The translations under genes were made by a program, and so were the position numbers. From positions 1-64,000 of the forward strand of contig JAOEVD010000013.1 in assembly GCA_028383305.1 (NCBI GenBank): a stretch of DNA of 64,000 nucleotides, in the 5' to 3' direction. Every line of letters starts with the position of its first letter. Position 1 is the stretch's first letter. Source of the stretch: Candidatus Puniceispirillum sp. Lineage in GTDB: Bacteria; Pseudomonadota; Alphaproteobacteria; Puniceispirillales; Puniceispirillaceae. Under the pieces are notes generated by a model, which worked only from the letters and a program-made list of their open reading frames with translations, did no database searches and was not told the origin of the DNA. Below are positions 1-9,700 of the stretch, one piece after another.

Positions 1-1
1 G

Positions 2-2884
2 AACGTTGACGACACTCTAAATATCAATCTTTTCAAATTAAACGCTGATGGGTCATCAACCGGCCTGACAAGTTCAATTAATGTTGATCTTCTTGGTGCC
101 AGTTATGTTGCTGATGTCGAGGGTATTTCATTAACTGGAGCATCCCCTGACTTTACGATAGAACAATTCCTTGCTCACTCTCAGGCTAAAGTCAATGAAG
201 CACTGAATAACTATGCTGTCTCGCGGTCTAATGACACTGTTAGTGGTGCAAGCGCACTTGGTGTTTCAAACCAGCTTTTTGCGCGTGCAGGTGGTTCAAA
301 GATGGATGCAATCTTGACCGAAAGCCAGATTGTAAATTTAAAACATTTAGTAAGTTCAACAGACACACCAACGAGTGGTTCCGTAAATACCGAAGACAAG
401 TTTATGGTTTATTCTTATCAGGGCAAAAAGCCAAATCTCAGTGTCTATGATAACAAAACACAGGTGACTACCGCGGGTGGTAGCGCGTCAACAATCGTTT
501 TCAACTCCACGGAAAACACTTTAACGGTAAATTTTGGGGCTAATGGAACCAGTAACATTTCAATAAATGAGAAGATTAGAATTGCAGGTGACTTCACTAA
601 TTCTTCTGCACTTGCTGGATCTGCAATCAACGGCCGTGAATTTACCGTTAGCAATGTTGACGCCAGTTCTAACTCTATTACCATTAACACCACTGGTTTG
701 GCATTTCCGGATGATGGTTTCACTCTAACAGAAACCAATATTTTTGTTATGAGTGACGAGTCAGAGAAGGTTGAAGCCTTTTTTGAGGGTTCGGATAATG
801 TGTATGAAGGTGCGCAGGTCAACTTTAGTAGTCAAAAAATTATTGTTCGTGAAAAAGGTGATGCAACAAAACATGCATACACGAACACGGCTATTGCTGA
901 CCTTGAACCTCTGAGCTCTAACTTTAAAATTACGACAGACCCAACTGCGTCGACGCCTTTCCCAGCTGGTAAAATTATAAGTGGCGTCGCCTCAACGTCA
1001 GCGAACGGCACTGGTGCAACCTTTGATGTGAAAACCAGCGCCAGTGGTGAAATCGAGAGCTTGCTTATTGGAACAACAGGTTTTGGTTATTCTGTGGGCG
1101 ATACGGTAACGATTACCGCGGCTGATCTTGCAGCACTCGACAATGATGGAACGACCACTGCAGGTGATTATGACGACATTGTCGTTACCGTTGAAAAGGG
1201 AAACATCTTGCAAGTATCTCATGGCCAGTTTGATATCAGTCAAACCGTTGCCGGTGTCGCAAAAGACTCGCTTGATGTGCTTGGCTTAAAAAAGACTGAC
1301 TTGTCGCAAGATCTAACCGTTACAACCGATTGGGTTGATGAACGTGCTCCAGCGATCAAGGTCAATTACGATGAGGTCACCCAGCGTCTTCAATTTACCG
1401 TTGACCGGACGGTGCTTGGTACAGGAACTGAAAGTAATTTTAACTCTTTTTCAGTCTTTGGTGCGTCCACCGCCGAAGAAAGCAACAATCTTGGTATTCC
1501 AACTCAAGACGACGCAAGTGTTTCTCTTATCCGAGGCGGTGAGATTTTAACCACAGAGCCATTTGTTGCAGATGGTGAAGAAATCCAGTTAAACGATAAA
1601 CGCTATGGCGCGTCAGTAACTTACAACAGTGACACCCAAACCTTTACTTTTGCGAGCGGTTCTACAGGTGAGTACATTGATACAAATGGTGCATTGGGTG
1701 TGGTGGAGGAGCAAAAAGCTTCAGGAATTTTGGTAGGCCGCTATAGTTTATCGCAAGTGGATGGTTCAGTTATTGATTCTACTGCTCACTTCAGCGGTGA
1801 TAACCACCTTATGTCAGTAGGCACATCAAAGAATGATGTAATAGCAGAAGCTGGTCGAGGACTAGCCTCAACACCTGCAATTTCGGTTGGTGATACTGCA
1901 AATGAAGATTTGACTAGCGTATTCCGCCTTAATAACACAGGTGGTGAAAATATCTTCAACGTATCAGTAAATGGCATTAGCGGTGTTATTGAGTTACCGT
2001 CTGGATTTTATGTTGGCTCAACACTTGCTGAAGCACTGCAATCACGTATTAACCAAATTCAAGATCCCGAGACAGGGGATACTGTTGGTGGTGTAGTTGT
2101 GCGCTATGACGGCACTACAAATAACTTTACTTTTACAACTGGTACGACAGGTGACCAGTCAACAATTAAAGTTAAGGGCGCGGCCCGCCTTGGTCTGGAT
2201 GATGTGCCCCTTGGTGTGGGAACTGTTCCCAAGATTTACAATCTTGTTCAGGCAAAGACACAACAGGGCGTGGCTCTTTATGTGAATGCTGCTGGGGAAG
2301 TAGTACAGACACCACCTGATAATCTTGTTGAAGGCTACTATCCGCTTTACATTGATGAAGGTGAGTTGACCTTTGATAACGCGGGTAAAATTGTTAGCCC
2401 AAAAAACAATGTCCATTATGAAAAGCAGGAAGAAGGTTTCTCAATAGCGCTGGATATTGACTTTGGTCAGTCAACTCAGTTCGCCCAGCCCTTTTCGGTG
2501 CTAAATGTTGAGCAGGACGGTTTCACATCCGGTCGTCTTGACGGTTTGGAAATTGATGCATCGGGAACGATCCGTGCTAACTATACTAATGGACAGAATA
2601 ACCCGCTCGGTAAGATTGTTTTGGCGAACTTTAACAACCAGAACGGTCTAAAGCAGATTGGTAATGCCACCTATGTTGAAACCGCGGTTTCTGGTGAGGC
2701 GCAGGTTGGTGAAGCTGGCTCAGAAGGTTATGGTAACATCCTTTCTGGTTCGCTTGAGCGTTCCAATGTGGATATTACCGAAGAGTTGGTAAATTTGATC
2801 ACTGCCCAAAGAAACTTTCAGGCATCAGCAAAGGCGATTGAAACAACGACGACATTAACTACAACAATCATTAACATCCGTTGA
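2..2884 (+). CDS. flgE: Flagellar hook protein FlgE, 5' end missing
   Basis: The frame is open from base 2 through the ATG at 302 to the stop at 2884, so this is the last 960 residues of a longer protein. The C-terminal 130 residues show the classic FlgE end: a segment around FSVLNVEQDGFTSGRL, then LERSNVDITEELVNLITAQRNFQASAKAIET, here quoted only as ERSNVDITEELVNLI and QRNFQASAKAIET. This end forms the D0 coiled coil of the hook, the flexible joint outside the outer membrane. Ordinary hooks are about 400 residues, so this one is more than twice the usual size; the extra length is Thr/Ser/Gly/Asp-rich beta-type sequence expected to face outward. It is followed by flgF after 30 bases. The call is firm; the true start lies outside the window. 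Confidence 0.93.
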   Translation, partial: NVDDTLNINLFKLNADGSSTGLTSSINVDLLGASYVADVEGISLTGASPDFTIEQFLAHSQAKVNEALNNYAVSRSNDTVSGASALGVSNQLFARAGGSKMDAILTESQIVNLKHLVSSTDTPTSGSVNTEDKFMVYSYQGKKPNLSVYDNKTQVTTAGGSASTIVFNSTENTLTVNFGANGTSNISINEKIRIAGDFTNSSALAGSAINGREFTVSNVDASSNSITINTTGLAFPDDGFTLTETNIFVMSDESEKVEAFFEGSDNVYEGAQVNFSSQKIIVREKGDATKHAYTNTAIADLEPLSSNFKITTDPTASTPFPAGKIISGVASTSANGTGATFDVKTSASGEIESLLIGTTGFGYSVGDTVTITAADLAALDNDGTTTAGDYDDIVVTVEKGNILQVSHGQFDISQTVAGVAKDSLDVLGLKKTDLSQDLTVTTDWVDERAPAIKVNYDEVTQRLQFTVDRTVLGTGTESNFNSFSVFGASTAEESNNLGIPTQDDASVSLIRGGEILTTEPFVADGEEIQLNDKRYGASVTYNSDTQTFTFASGSTGEYIDTNGALGVVEEQKASGILVGRYSLSQVDGSVIDSTAHFSGDNHLMSVGTSKNDVIAEAGRGLASTPAISVGDTANEDLTSVFRLNNTGGENIFNVSVNGISGVIELPSGFYVGSTLAEALQSRINQIQDPETGDTVGGVVVRYDGTTNNFTFTTGTTGDQSTIKVKGAARLGLDDVPLGVGTVPKIYNLVQAKTQQGVALYVNAAGEVVQTPPDNLVEGYYPLYIDEGELTFDNAGKIVSPKNNVHYEKQEEGFSIALDIDFGQSTQFAQPFSVLNVEQDGFTSGRLDGLEIDASGTIRANYTNGQNNPLGKIVLANFNNQNGLKQIGNATYVETAVSGEAQVGEAGSEGYGNILSGSLERSNVDITEELVNLITAQRNFQASAKAIETTTTLTTTIINIR

Positions 2885-2914
2885 TGGTTCGGTTTGGGGT
2901 AAGGACATAAGCCT

Positions 2915-3685
2915 ATGGATAAGATGATCCACACTGCCTTGCATACGATGCATGCAACGTTGATCCAGCAAAATGTTGGTGCGCAAAACATGGCAAATTC
3001 CAACGTGCCTGGGTTTCGAAGTGATCAGATTGGGGGCAGCTTTGGGTCACTCTATCTAAGTGCTGAAAATCAGCTTCAAAGCCGTGCTTTTGTGCGTGAG
3101 AGTGAGGCTGGATTATTTTCTGATGAACAAGGTCAGGTTAAATTCACAGGTGAACAAACTGACCTTGCCATTAAGGGTAAAGGCTATTTCATGGTCGAAA
3201 ATGTGGCTGGAAAAATGTCCTTTAGTAGGCGGGGTGATTTTGTACGTGGAATGGAAGGCTACTTGTTAAATGGGGTTGGCCAAAAAATACTTGACACTAG
3301 CCTCGTTCCTGTTGAAGTGCCACCGTTCAAGAAAATCTTCGTATCTGAGTCCGGCCAAATTTATATTCAACCAGTTGGCGCTGAACCAAATACGCGCGTT
3401 CTAATAAATCAAATTGCGTTAAACTCAGCTAGTGAAGACAATATCATTAAAGATATAGATGGTGAATTGCGCCCTAAAGGTGGTTTTAATCGTGAAACTT
3501 TCAACCCCGACCAAAATGCACTGCTTCAGCAAGGCTATCTTGAGGAAAGCAATGTGAATGTTTTTGAAGAATTGGTTCAGAACACTGAACTAATGAAACG
3601 TTTTCAGTTGAACACGAAGCTTATATCTATTGCCAAGGATCTTGATGAGAGCAGCGCCTCTTTATTGCGTATGCCAAATGGCTAG
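2915..3685 (+). CDS. flgF: Flagellar basal-body rod protein FlgF
   Basis: 256 residues, the normal FlgF size. It builds the proximal rod that crosses the periplasm. The N-terminus carries the rod/hook family signature (QQNVGAQNMANSNVPGFRS, about residues 18-36) and the C-terminus has the family ending EESNVNVFEELVQNTELMKRFQLN. Between them is the FlgF/FlgG body with DLAIKGKGYF. It lies between flgE and flgG. FlgF and FlgG are paralogues, but the following gene is the better FlgG, so this is assigned FlgF. No promoter of its own is visible in the 30-base gap, so it is probably read through from flgE. Confidence 0.92.
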   Translation: MDKMIHTALHTMHATLIQQNVGAQNMANSNVPGFRSDQIGGSFGSLYLSAENQLQSRAFVRESEAGLFSDEQGQVKFTGEQTDLAIKGKGYFMVENVAGKMSFSRRGDFVRGMEGYLLNGVGQKILDTSLVPVEVPPFKKIFVSESGQIYIQPVGAEPNTRVLINQIALNSASEDNIIKDIDGELRPKGGFNRETFNPDQNALLQQGYLEESNVNVFEELVQNTELMKRFQLNTKLISIAKDLDESSASLLRMPNG

Positions 3686-3695
3686 TTACGGGGGT

Positions 3696-3711
3696 TGGCA
3701 TAAAACTTGCT
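3696..3711 (+). promoter_or_regulatory. Sigma-54 promoter of flgG
   Basis: TGGCATAAAACTTGCT fits the -24/-12 element (TGGCAC-N5-TTGCW) with GG and GC separated by exactly 10 bases. It sits in the only sizeable gap between flgF and flgG, 39 bases before the flgG ATG, so transcription would start near 3723. Confidence 0.8.
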
Positions 3712-3750
3712 CTTAAGTGGAAATACGATTTCTCATGGAGCTTCGAAACA

Positions 3751-4539
3751 ATGTCAACTTTTGCTATGCATGTGGCCAAAACCGGCTTGAATTCCCAACA
3801 AGTGAAAATGCAGGTGATCGCTAACAACCTTGCAAACGTGAATACCACAGGCTTTAAGAGTGATCGTGCAAATTTTGAATCGCTTCTTTATCAAATTCTA
3901 CGTGGTGCAGGCGAAAACACATCTGAAAATACCAGCTTAACCTCAGGTCTTTCAGTTGGAACGGGCACTAGGTTACTGAATACCAATAAGCTATTCACGC
4001 AAGGCAGCCTGATTGATACTGGCAACTCGCTTGATATGTCGATTGAAGGTGACGGATTTTTCCAAATTCTAATGCCTGATGGTCGGATTGGCTATACTCG
4101 ATCGGGTGCCTTTTCACGAAATGCCGAGGGCGTTGTCACAACTGCCAGCGGCTATCCGCTTCAGCCAGAAATCCAAATTCCAGCAGATGCAACCTCAGTT
4201 AATGTGTCATCAGATGGTATCGTTTCTGTGCAAATGCCCGGTGGTGTTGACGCCGAAGAGGTGGGGCAGATCACATTAGCCGATTTCGCAAATAAGCAAG
4301 GCCTTCAACCAAATGGTGAGAGCATGCTGATTGAGACACCCGCGAGTGGCGCACCGATTATTGCCAACCCCTTTCAAGAAGGGATGGGTCGTCTGGTTCA
4401 GGGCGCCTTGGAAAGCTCTAACGTCAATGTAGTTCAGCAGCTTGTTGATATGATCGAAACTCAGCGCGCCTATGAGGTCAGCTCGAAGACAATCACTTCA
4501 GTCGATGAAATGATGCGTTATATCGCACAAAACCTCTAA
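3751..4539 (+). CDS. flgG: Flagellar distal rod protein FlgG
   Basis: 262 residues, the standard FlgG length. It forms the distal rod that passes through the P and L rings and joins the hook. Visible marks are the N-terminal rod motif (VIANNLANVNTTGFKSDRA, about residues 22-40), the mid-protein SLDMSIEGDGFFQI, and the C-terminal coiled coil ALESSNVNVVQQLVDMIETQ followed by RAYE. Unlike the hook, junction and filament genes here, the rod gene is not enlarged. It probably starts a transcript running through flgH-I-J-K-L from the sigma-54 site at 3696. Confidence 0.96.
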   Translation: MSTFAMHVAKTGLNSQQVKMQVIANNLANVNTTGFKSDRANFESLLYQILRGAGENTSENTSLTSGLSVGTGTRLLNTNKLFTQGSLIDTGNSLDMSIEGDGFFQILMPDGRIGYTRSGAFSRNAEGVVTTASGYPLQPEIQIPADATSVNVSSDGIVSVQMPGGVDAEEVGQITLADFANKQGLQPNGESMLIETPASGAPIIANPFQEGMGRLVQGALESSNVNVVQQLVDMIETQRAYEVSSKTITSVDEMMRYIAQNL

Positions 4540-4571
4540 TCATTTTTTGCCGGTCAGGAGGTTTTAAGTTT

Positions 4572-5261
4572 ATGAAAGTTGTGTGTTTCAAATTTCCGTT
4601 TATTGCCATTCTTGGTGGGTTGATTGGTGGCTGTTCGACTTATACTGAACAGGTCGTCAGCCAGTCATTTAAACCGGCTGAAATGCCCGTGATATTGGCC
4701 AAATCGACTACCACGAATGGGGCGATTTTTCAGCCTGGGCGAAGCGGTTTGTTTGCAACAGATCAGCGTGCACGCCGGATTGGTGACATTTTGACAGTTA
4801 GCTTCAACGAAACCTATGCTGCAACTAAGGCGCAGACAGCGTCATCAAGTAAAACCGATGCTTTTGGTGTAACCTTGCCAACGGCTCTGCCAAATATGTT
4901 GACTGGCGGGTTTGACAAAGATCCGGCTGGATTGAATGCAGGCACAACGCGCAGCTTTGCAGGTGCTGGCAACGCGGTGCAGTCAAACAGCTTTAGCGGT
5001 TTGTTGTCGGTTACGGTCGTTCGGGTCTTTGACAATGGGAATATGGAAGTTCAGGGGCAAAAAGAACTGACCTTGAATAATGGCAATGAATATGTACGGG
5101 TTCGCGGTGTTGTTCGCCCCGAAGATATTTCAGCCAACAATATCGTCTCATCTGACAGGCTTGCCGATGCACAAATTCGTTACACAGGTTCCGGTCATCT
5201 TGCTGACTCATCCCAGCCTGGCTGGCTCAGTCAGCTGATGCGGACAATTTCTCCATTTTAA
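4572..5261 (+). CDS. flgH: L-ring lipoprotein FlgH
   Basis: 229 residues. FlgH forms the ring that acts as a bushing for the rod in the outer membrane. A signal peptide of about 20 residues ends in the lipobox IGGC (Cys about residue 21), followed by STYTEQ. The central [19 protein letters not shown] and the later [31 protein letters not shown] are typical FlgH segments (quoted here in pieces: [28 protein letters not shown]). A ribosome site (aggagg) at 4557-4562 precedes the ATG. The next gene, flgI, begins two bases after the stop, so the two are translationally linked. Confidence 0.96.
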   Translation: MKVVCFKFPFIAILGGLIGGCSTYTEQVVSQSFKPAEMPVILAKSTTTNGAIFQPGRSGLFATDQRARRIGDILTVSFNETYAATKAQTASSSKTDAFGVTLPTALPNMLTGGFDKDPAGLNAGTTRSFAGAGNAVQSNSFSGLLSVTVVRVFDNGNMEVQGQKELTLNNGNEYVRVRGVVRPEDISANNIVSSDRLADAQIRYTGSGHLADSSQPGWLSQLMRTISPF

Positions 5262-5263
5262 CT

Positions 5264-6418
5264 ATGCCAAAGGCGTTGCGATCATTCATGTTTAAGATCA
5301 TCAAAATTGCCATTATAGCCATTGCTTCCAGCATTGCTGGAATGCTTCCGACTCAGGCTGACCGCCTCAAGGATTTAACATCGATCGCCGGTGTTCGCTC
5401 AAATCAGCTTGTTGGTTATGGTCTCGTGGTTGGCCTTGCTGGTACAGGTGACGGCAATGCGGCTTTGACCCAGCAGTCGCTACAATCAATGATTAGCCAA
5501 TTTGGTGTTGTGACCAGTGCCGCCAATATGAACGGTAAAAATGTAGCTGCGGTTATTATCACTGCCGAATTGTTACCTTTTACAAAGCCAGGGCAAAAAC
5601 TCGATATTGTTGTTTCGACGGTTGGTCAGGCGAAATCGCTTCGAGGTGGCACCCTTCTAATGACCCCCCTGTTGGGAGCTGATGGTGAAACCTATGCGGT
5701 AGCTCAGGGCAATTTGATGGTAGGTGGCTTAGGTGTCGCTGGCGGTGATGGTTCGTCTTTGACCGTTAATGTTCCTACTGTTGGCCGAATTCCGGGTGGG
5801 GCAAGCGTTGAAAAAATGATTGAAACGCCGTTTTTGGACAATGCCAATATATTGCTGAACCTTCATCAGGGTGATTTTAGCACAACAAATCGCGTTGCTG
5901 AGGCGATCAATGACGTCTTTGGTGGCGGTGTTGCCGTGCCACTTGATTCGACTACGGTTAAAGTGCGAGCGCCCATGGATCCAGAGCAAAAAGTTTCATT
6001 TGTTAGCCTTCTTGAAAATATTGAAGTTGAGCCCGCCCGACCGCGTGCAAAGGTCGTTGTTAATGCGCGGACTGGCACCATTGTCATTGGAGGTGATGTC
6101 AGGGTATCTGCGGCGGCGGTAACGCATGGGTCACTTACGGTTCGGGTCAAAGAAGATGTGAATGTAACGCAAACGCAAGAAATGGCGGTGGCCGATGGTG
6201 TGGCTACAACCGCACCTGGCGCGGCTGTTGAAACGCCAGAAACAACCATTGCAGCTGAGGAAGAGTTGGCGCGTGCCTTTGTTTTTGATCCAGGGGTCGA
6301 ATTATCGTCGATTGTGGATGCACTAAATGCCGTTGGTGGCACGCCATCTGATCTTGTGGCCATTCTTGAAGCATTGCGTGAAGCGGGATCACTTCGTGCA
6401 GAGCTGATTGTAATCTAG
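5264..6418 (+). CDS. flgI: P-ring protein FlgI
   Basis: 384 residues. FlgI forms the periplasmic, peptidoglycan-level ring around the rod and needs Sec export, shown by a signal peptide: a basic start, the hydrophobic [17 protein letters not shown], then a cleavage region PTQADR. Downstream are [20 protein letters not shown] and [10 protein letters not shown], hallmark FlgI sequences. The first ATG overlaps the end of flgH; a second Met at residue 9 would give a more compact signal peptide and may be the true start. flgJ follows after 10 bases. Confidence 0.96.
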   Translation: MPKALRSFMFKIIKIAIIAIASSIAGMLPTQADRLKDLTSIAGVRSNQLVGYGLVVGLAGTGDGNAALTQQSLQSMISQFGVVTSAANMNGKNVAAVIITAELLPFTKPGQKLDIVVSTVGQAKSLRGGTLLMTPLLGADGETYAVAQGNLMVGGLGVAGGDGSSLTVNVPTVGRIPGGASVEKMIETPFLDNANILLNLHQGDFSTTNRVAEAINDVFGGGVAVPLDSTTVKVRAPMDPEQKVSFVSLLENIEVEPARPRAKVVVNARTGTIVIGGDVRVSAAAVTHGSLTVRVKEDVNVTQTQEMAVADGVATTAPGAAVETPETTIAAEEELARAFVFDPGVELSSIVDALNAVGGTPSDLVAILEALREAGSLRAELIVI

Positions 6419-6428
6419 GGGGCATCTG

Positions 6429-6737
6429 ATGGATAATATGGTTCCAGTAACTGGTAATCAGTTGAGCCCTGAGCTGGTGCAGCGTCAAAGCGCGCCTGAA
6501 GATTTGCTTGCTGCCGCCGAGCAATTTGAAGCAATTTTTATCCAGACGCTTTTAAAGCAAGCCCGTCAGTCAAAGCTAGCTGATGATATTTTGGGCAGCA
6601 GCGCAGGCGATAATTACACTGAAATGTTGGAACAAGAACGTGCCAAATCCATGGCGCAGAACATGAACCTTGGTATTGCCGAGGCTCTGGTTAAACAATT
6701 TGGGTTGGGCGTTGCTAGTCCTCCGAAGAACGATTGA
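6429..6737 (+). CDS. flgJ: Rod-binding protein FlgJ, short form
   Basis: 102 residues, equal to only the N-terminal rod-cap half of enterobacterial FlgJ. The diagnostic segment AAEQFEAIFIQTLLKQAR (about residues 29-46) and the following acidic TEMLEQERAKSMAQNM are present, and the C-terminal muramidase domain is absent, as in many proteobacteria whose peptidoglycan cutter is encoded separately. This makes the M23 peptidase at 52211 of extra interest, because a wall-cutting partner must come from elsewhere. It lies between flgI and flgK. Confidence 0.9.
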   Translation: MDNMVPVTGNQLSPELVQRQSAPEDLLAAAEQFEAIFIQTLLKQARQSKLADDILGSSAGDNYTEMLEQERAKSMAQNMNLGIAEALVKQFGLGVASPPKND

Positions 6738-6748
6738 GTTAGGCACTA

Positions 6749-9700
6749 ATGACTAGTCTATTTGACGTTGGAAAAAGCGGAATCCAAGCCTACCGGCAGT
6801 CATTGGCTGTAACCGGGCAGAATATTGCCAACATGAACACTGAGGGTTACTCAAGACGTGAGGCAAATCTTCAAGAGGTTACGGCGAGTCAGGGTGGCAT
6901 AACAAGCTTGTCTAGTCAGGCAGGACTTGGGGTGCGTGTCGCCGATATACGCCGGTCTTTTGACGCGTTCCTTTTTGACAGAGCAAGAATGACTTCGGGT
7001 AGTTTCGAACAAGCTGAGAAGTATCTGGAGCAGCTGGAACAACTGGAAAATATTTTATTGCCTTCCAATGCTGATTTGGGAAGTCAGATAGGACGCTTTT
7101 TTGGTGCTATCGGTGATGTCGCTTCGTCACCTGGTGATTTAGCTCCTAGAGTTGTAGCAGTTGAAGAAGGCGATGCACTGGCATCAAGCTTTAATTCACT
7201 CTCTAATTTGCTTGATAAGCAGCAAGCTGGGAGCGTTTCTCTTGCTCAGGATGCTGTAACAGCAGTGAACTTGTTAACTAGTGAACTTGGTAATGTTAAC
7301 TCACGAATTTTATCTTCAGGCCAGAGTGGACAATCCCCAAATTCGTTGCTTGACCTACGGGATCGTTTAATAGACGACATCGCAAAATTCACAGACATTA
7401 CAGTGAATTATTCAGACCGAGGAGTGGCGTCAATTTCTCTTGGCTCTTCGGGTGTGGGGCCAGTGATTTTAGACCAGGATAATTCTGTTACTTTAGGCTT
7501 CAGCAATGAGACTGGTGCTGTGCGGTATTTTCTTAAATCTGGGGGAAATTCTGCGCCTACCTCTCAAATAAAATCTGGTGTTTTAGCGGGTCTTGCTGAT
7601 GCATATGCCATGGTTCGCGAGGTTATAAAAGAGGTTAACCATCTTGCAAATTTGGTCAGTACTGAATTTAACACTCAACACAAAATGGGTGTAGATCTTG
7701 ATGGAAACTCTGGCAAACAAATGTTTAGCACAAATGGATTGTTGGTAGAAAAAAGCCCCGCAAGCACATCATCTTTGGTTGTTGAGCTCCAAGTAACAGA
7801 TCTAGACCTTTTGCCTGAAAATCAATTAGATTTGACATATAATTCAGTTGAAAAAAGTTGGGTTTTAACTGGCTTGGAAATAAAAGAGCCATTGACTGGG
7901 AAGGATAAAATAGTTGGGCCAGGTTTTGTCTTGGAAATTTCCGGTACGCCAAATGATGGCGACTACTACACGTTAAAAAGGAACGAAGACGCGGCCTCGA
8001 CAATACAGTTTTTATTAAAAAGACCGCAAGAGATTGCTGCAGCATCTGCAAAAATGGTCTTTGCAAATAATGAAAATCTAAGTGAGTCAGAATTGAAGGT
8101 TCAATTAATTCAAGATGACACAGCCCTGATTCAAAAACCTATTTCAGACACCCTTTTGAATTCACAATCGCCTGTTGAAGCAACAGAGTTTTTGAGAAAT
8201 GGGTTGGTTGCAACAATCCCGGCTGGAACTGAAAATATTGAGCTAAGCTCATTTGCAAAACAATCATCTGCAAAGTTTCTGTTATCTGCCGATGATTTGG
8301 CTTCGGCGAGCCAGTTAAAATTTGAGCTTGAAGGTGCTTCTAATAATGGGCCTCACATTTTTGATATTTCATACCACACTGCTTTTCCCATGGCCGCCGT
8401 GGATAAATTTTGGAGTTCTGGAGCTGAATTAGCAGAAGCGCTCAATAATGGCGTTCTGAGATCTAACAATAATCTTTCATTGGCTGACATTGGGGTGTTT
8501 ATGGCAGCATCTTCCGGCACAATTTCTATGGTTTCATCATCAGGGGATTTTAAAACAAGTGGTGATAATCGTGCGCAAATTGTATCGGGTGCGGGAGTGT
8601 TGGCGAGTATACTGACTGAAGCAGTTGACGCTTCCGATATTCAGGTGTTTACCCGTGAGGGTAGGCATATAGCTGGCTCATCGTTGAACACATCCGACAT
8701 TAACTCTCTCTTGACTATTCAAAATGGTTTTTCTGCATCAGCCACATATGTTGGCGATTATTTAAATCGACCAAAAGATATGTATCGTGGATCAAACATA
8801 AGTATTTCTGAGATGGGAGGGCATCATACTGTTGACACAGGTAGTAACGGAACTGGTGCGTCAGCTCTTGGTGGTTTTGGCGTTGTTCCCTCAAATGCGA
8901 CAGTTGACCGCGATTTCACGGTTAAATTGAGTAATGGTGAAGAGCGAGCTGTGACTATAAATGCTGGCTCACATGCCAGTGATGTTGCTGCAGAATTCAA
9001 TAAATCATTTAATGATATTGGTGCTCGTGCCGACGCAGAGTTAACAGTGGAGCTGTTTTCGTTCCAACAGAGTGGGCAATTAAAATTTGAACTCACATCA
9101 ATGAATGACGAGCCAGTGACACTTCAAGCTTCAGTCAACCCAAATAATTTATCAGCCTTGGCTGACGCATTTAACCGTGAAACAACCAACACTGGTGTCA
9201 AGGCAACCTTGTCTTTGAGCGGCGAACGCATTTTTCTGAGCAACTCTTCAGGTGATGACATAGTTTTCAAAAGCCTCAATGAAGGAGCCCCGCTTTTCTC
9301 AAGTCGTGTCATTAATAAAGGTGGGCAAAAGATTACTGAGCCCATTGTTTTAGGTGGTGCCGGGGAAGGTATTATTAATGCCGCGAGGTTTTCTGGCGTT
9401 GTTACCGTGTCCTCGTCAGACAGTTTTGAGTTGGATGCTGGAACACAAGTTCTGAACTCCACTCGTGATCCCCACCTCAACAGTCTGGTTGAAGTGTCAG
9501 GCACCAGCGGTGGTGAGAGCAAGGTCATTAGGTTCAACATTAACAGTAACACTGACCGTCATGTTGAATCCTTTGATGGTTCTCAAGCATCGGCTGCAAG
9601 CGCCACATACTCACTGACGTTGCCCGTGGTTGAGGAAGTTTATCAAATTGAAAGGATATCCGCGCCAACTATTCCAACTATTGCAGCCGGAGATAAATTT

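Noticed and set aside
5866-6363. Long minus-strand frame opposite flgI
   Set aside because: Ser/Thr/Ala-rich antisense shadow of a clear gene.
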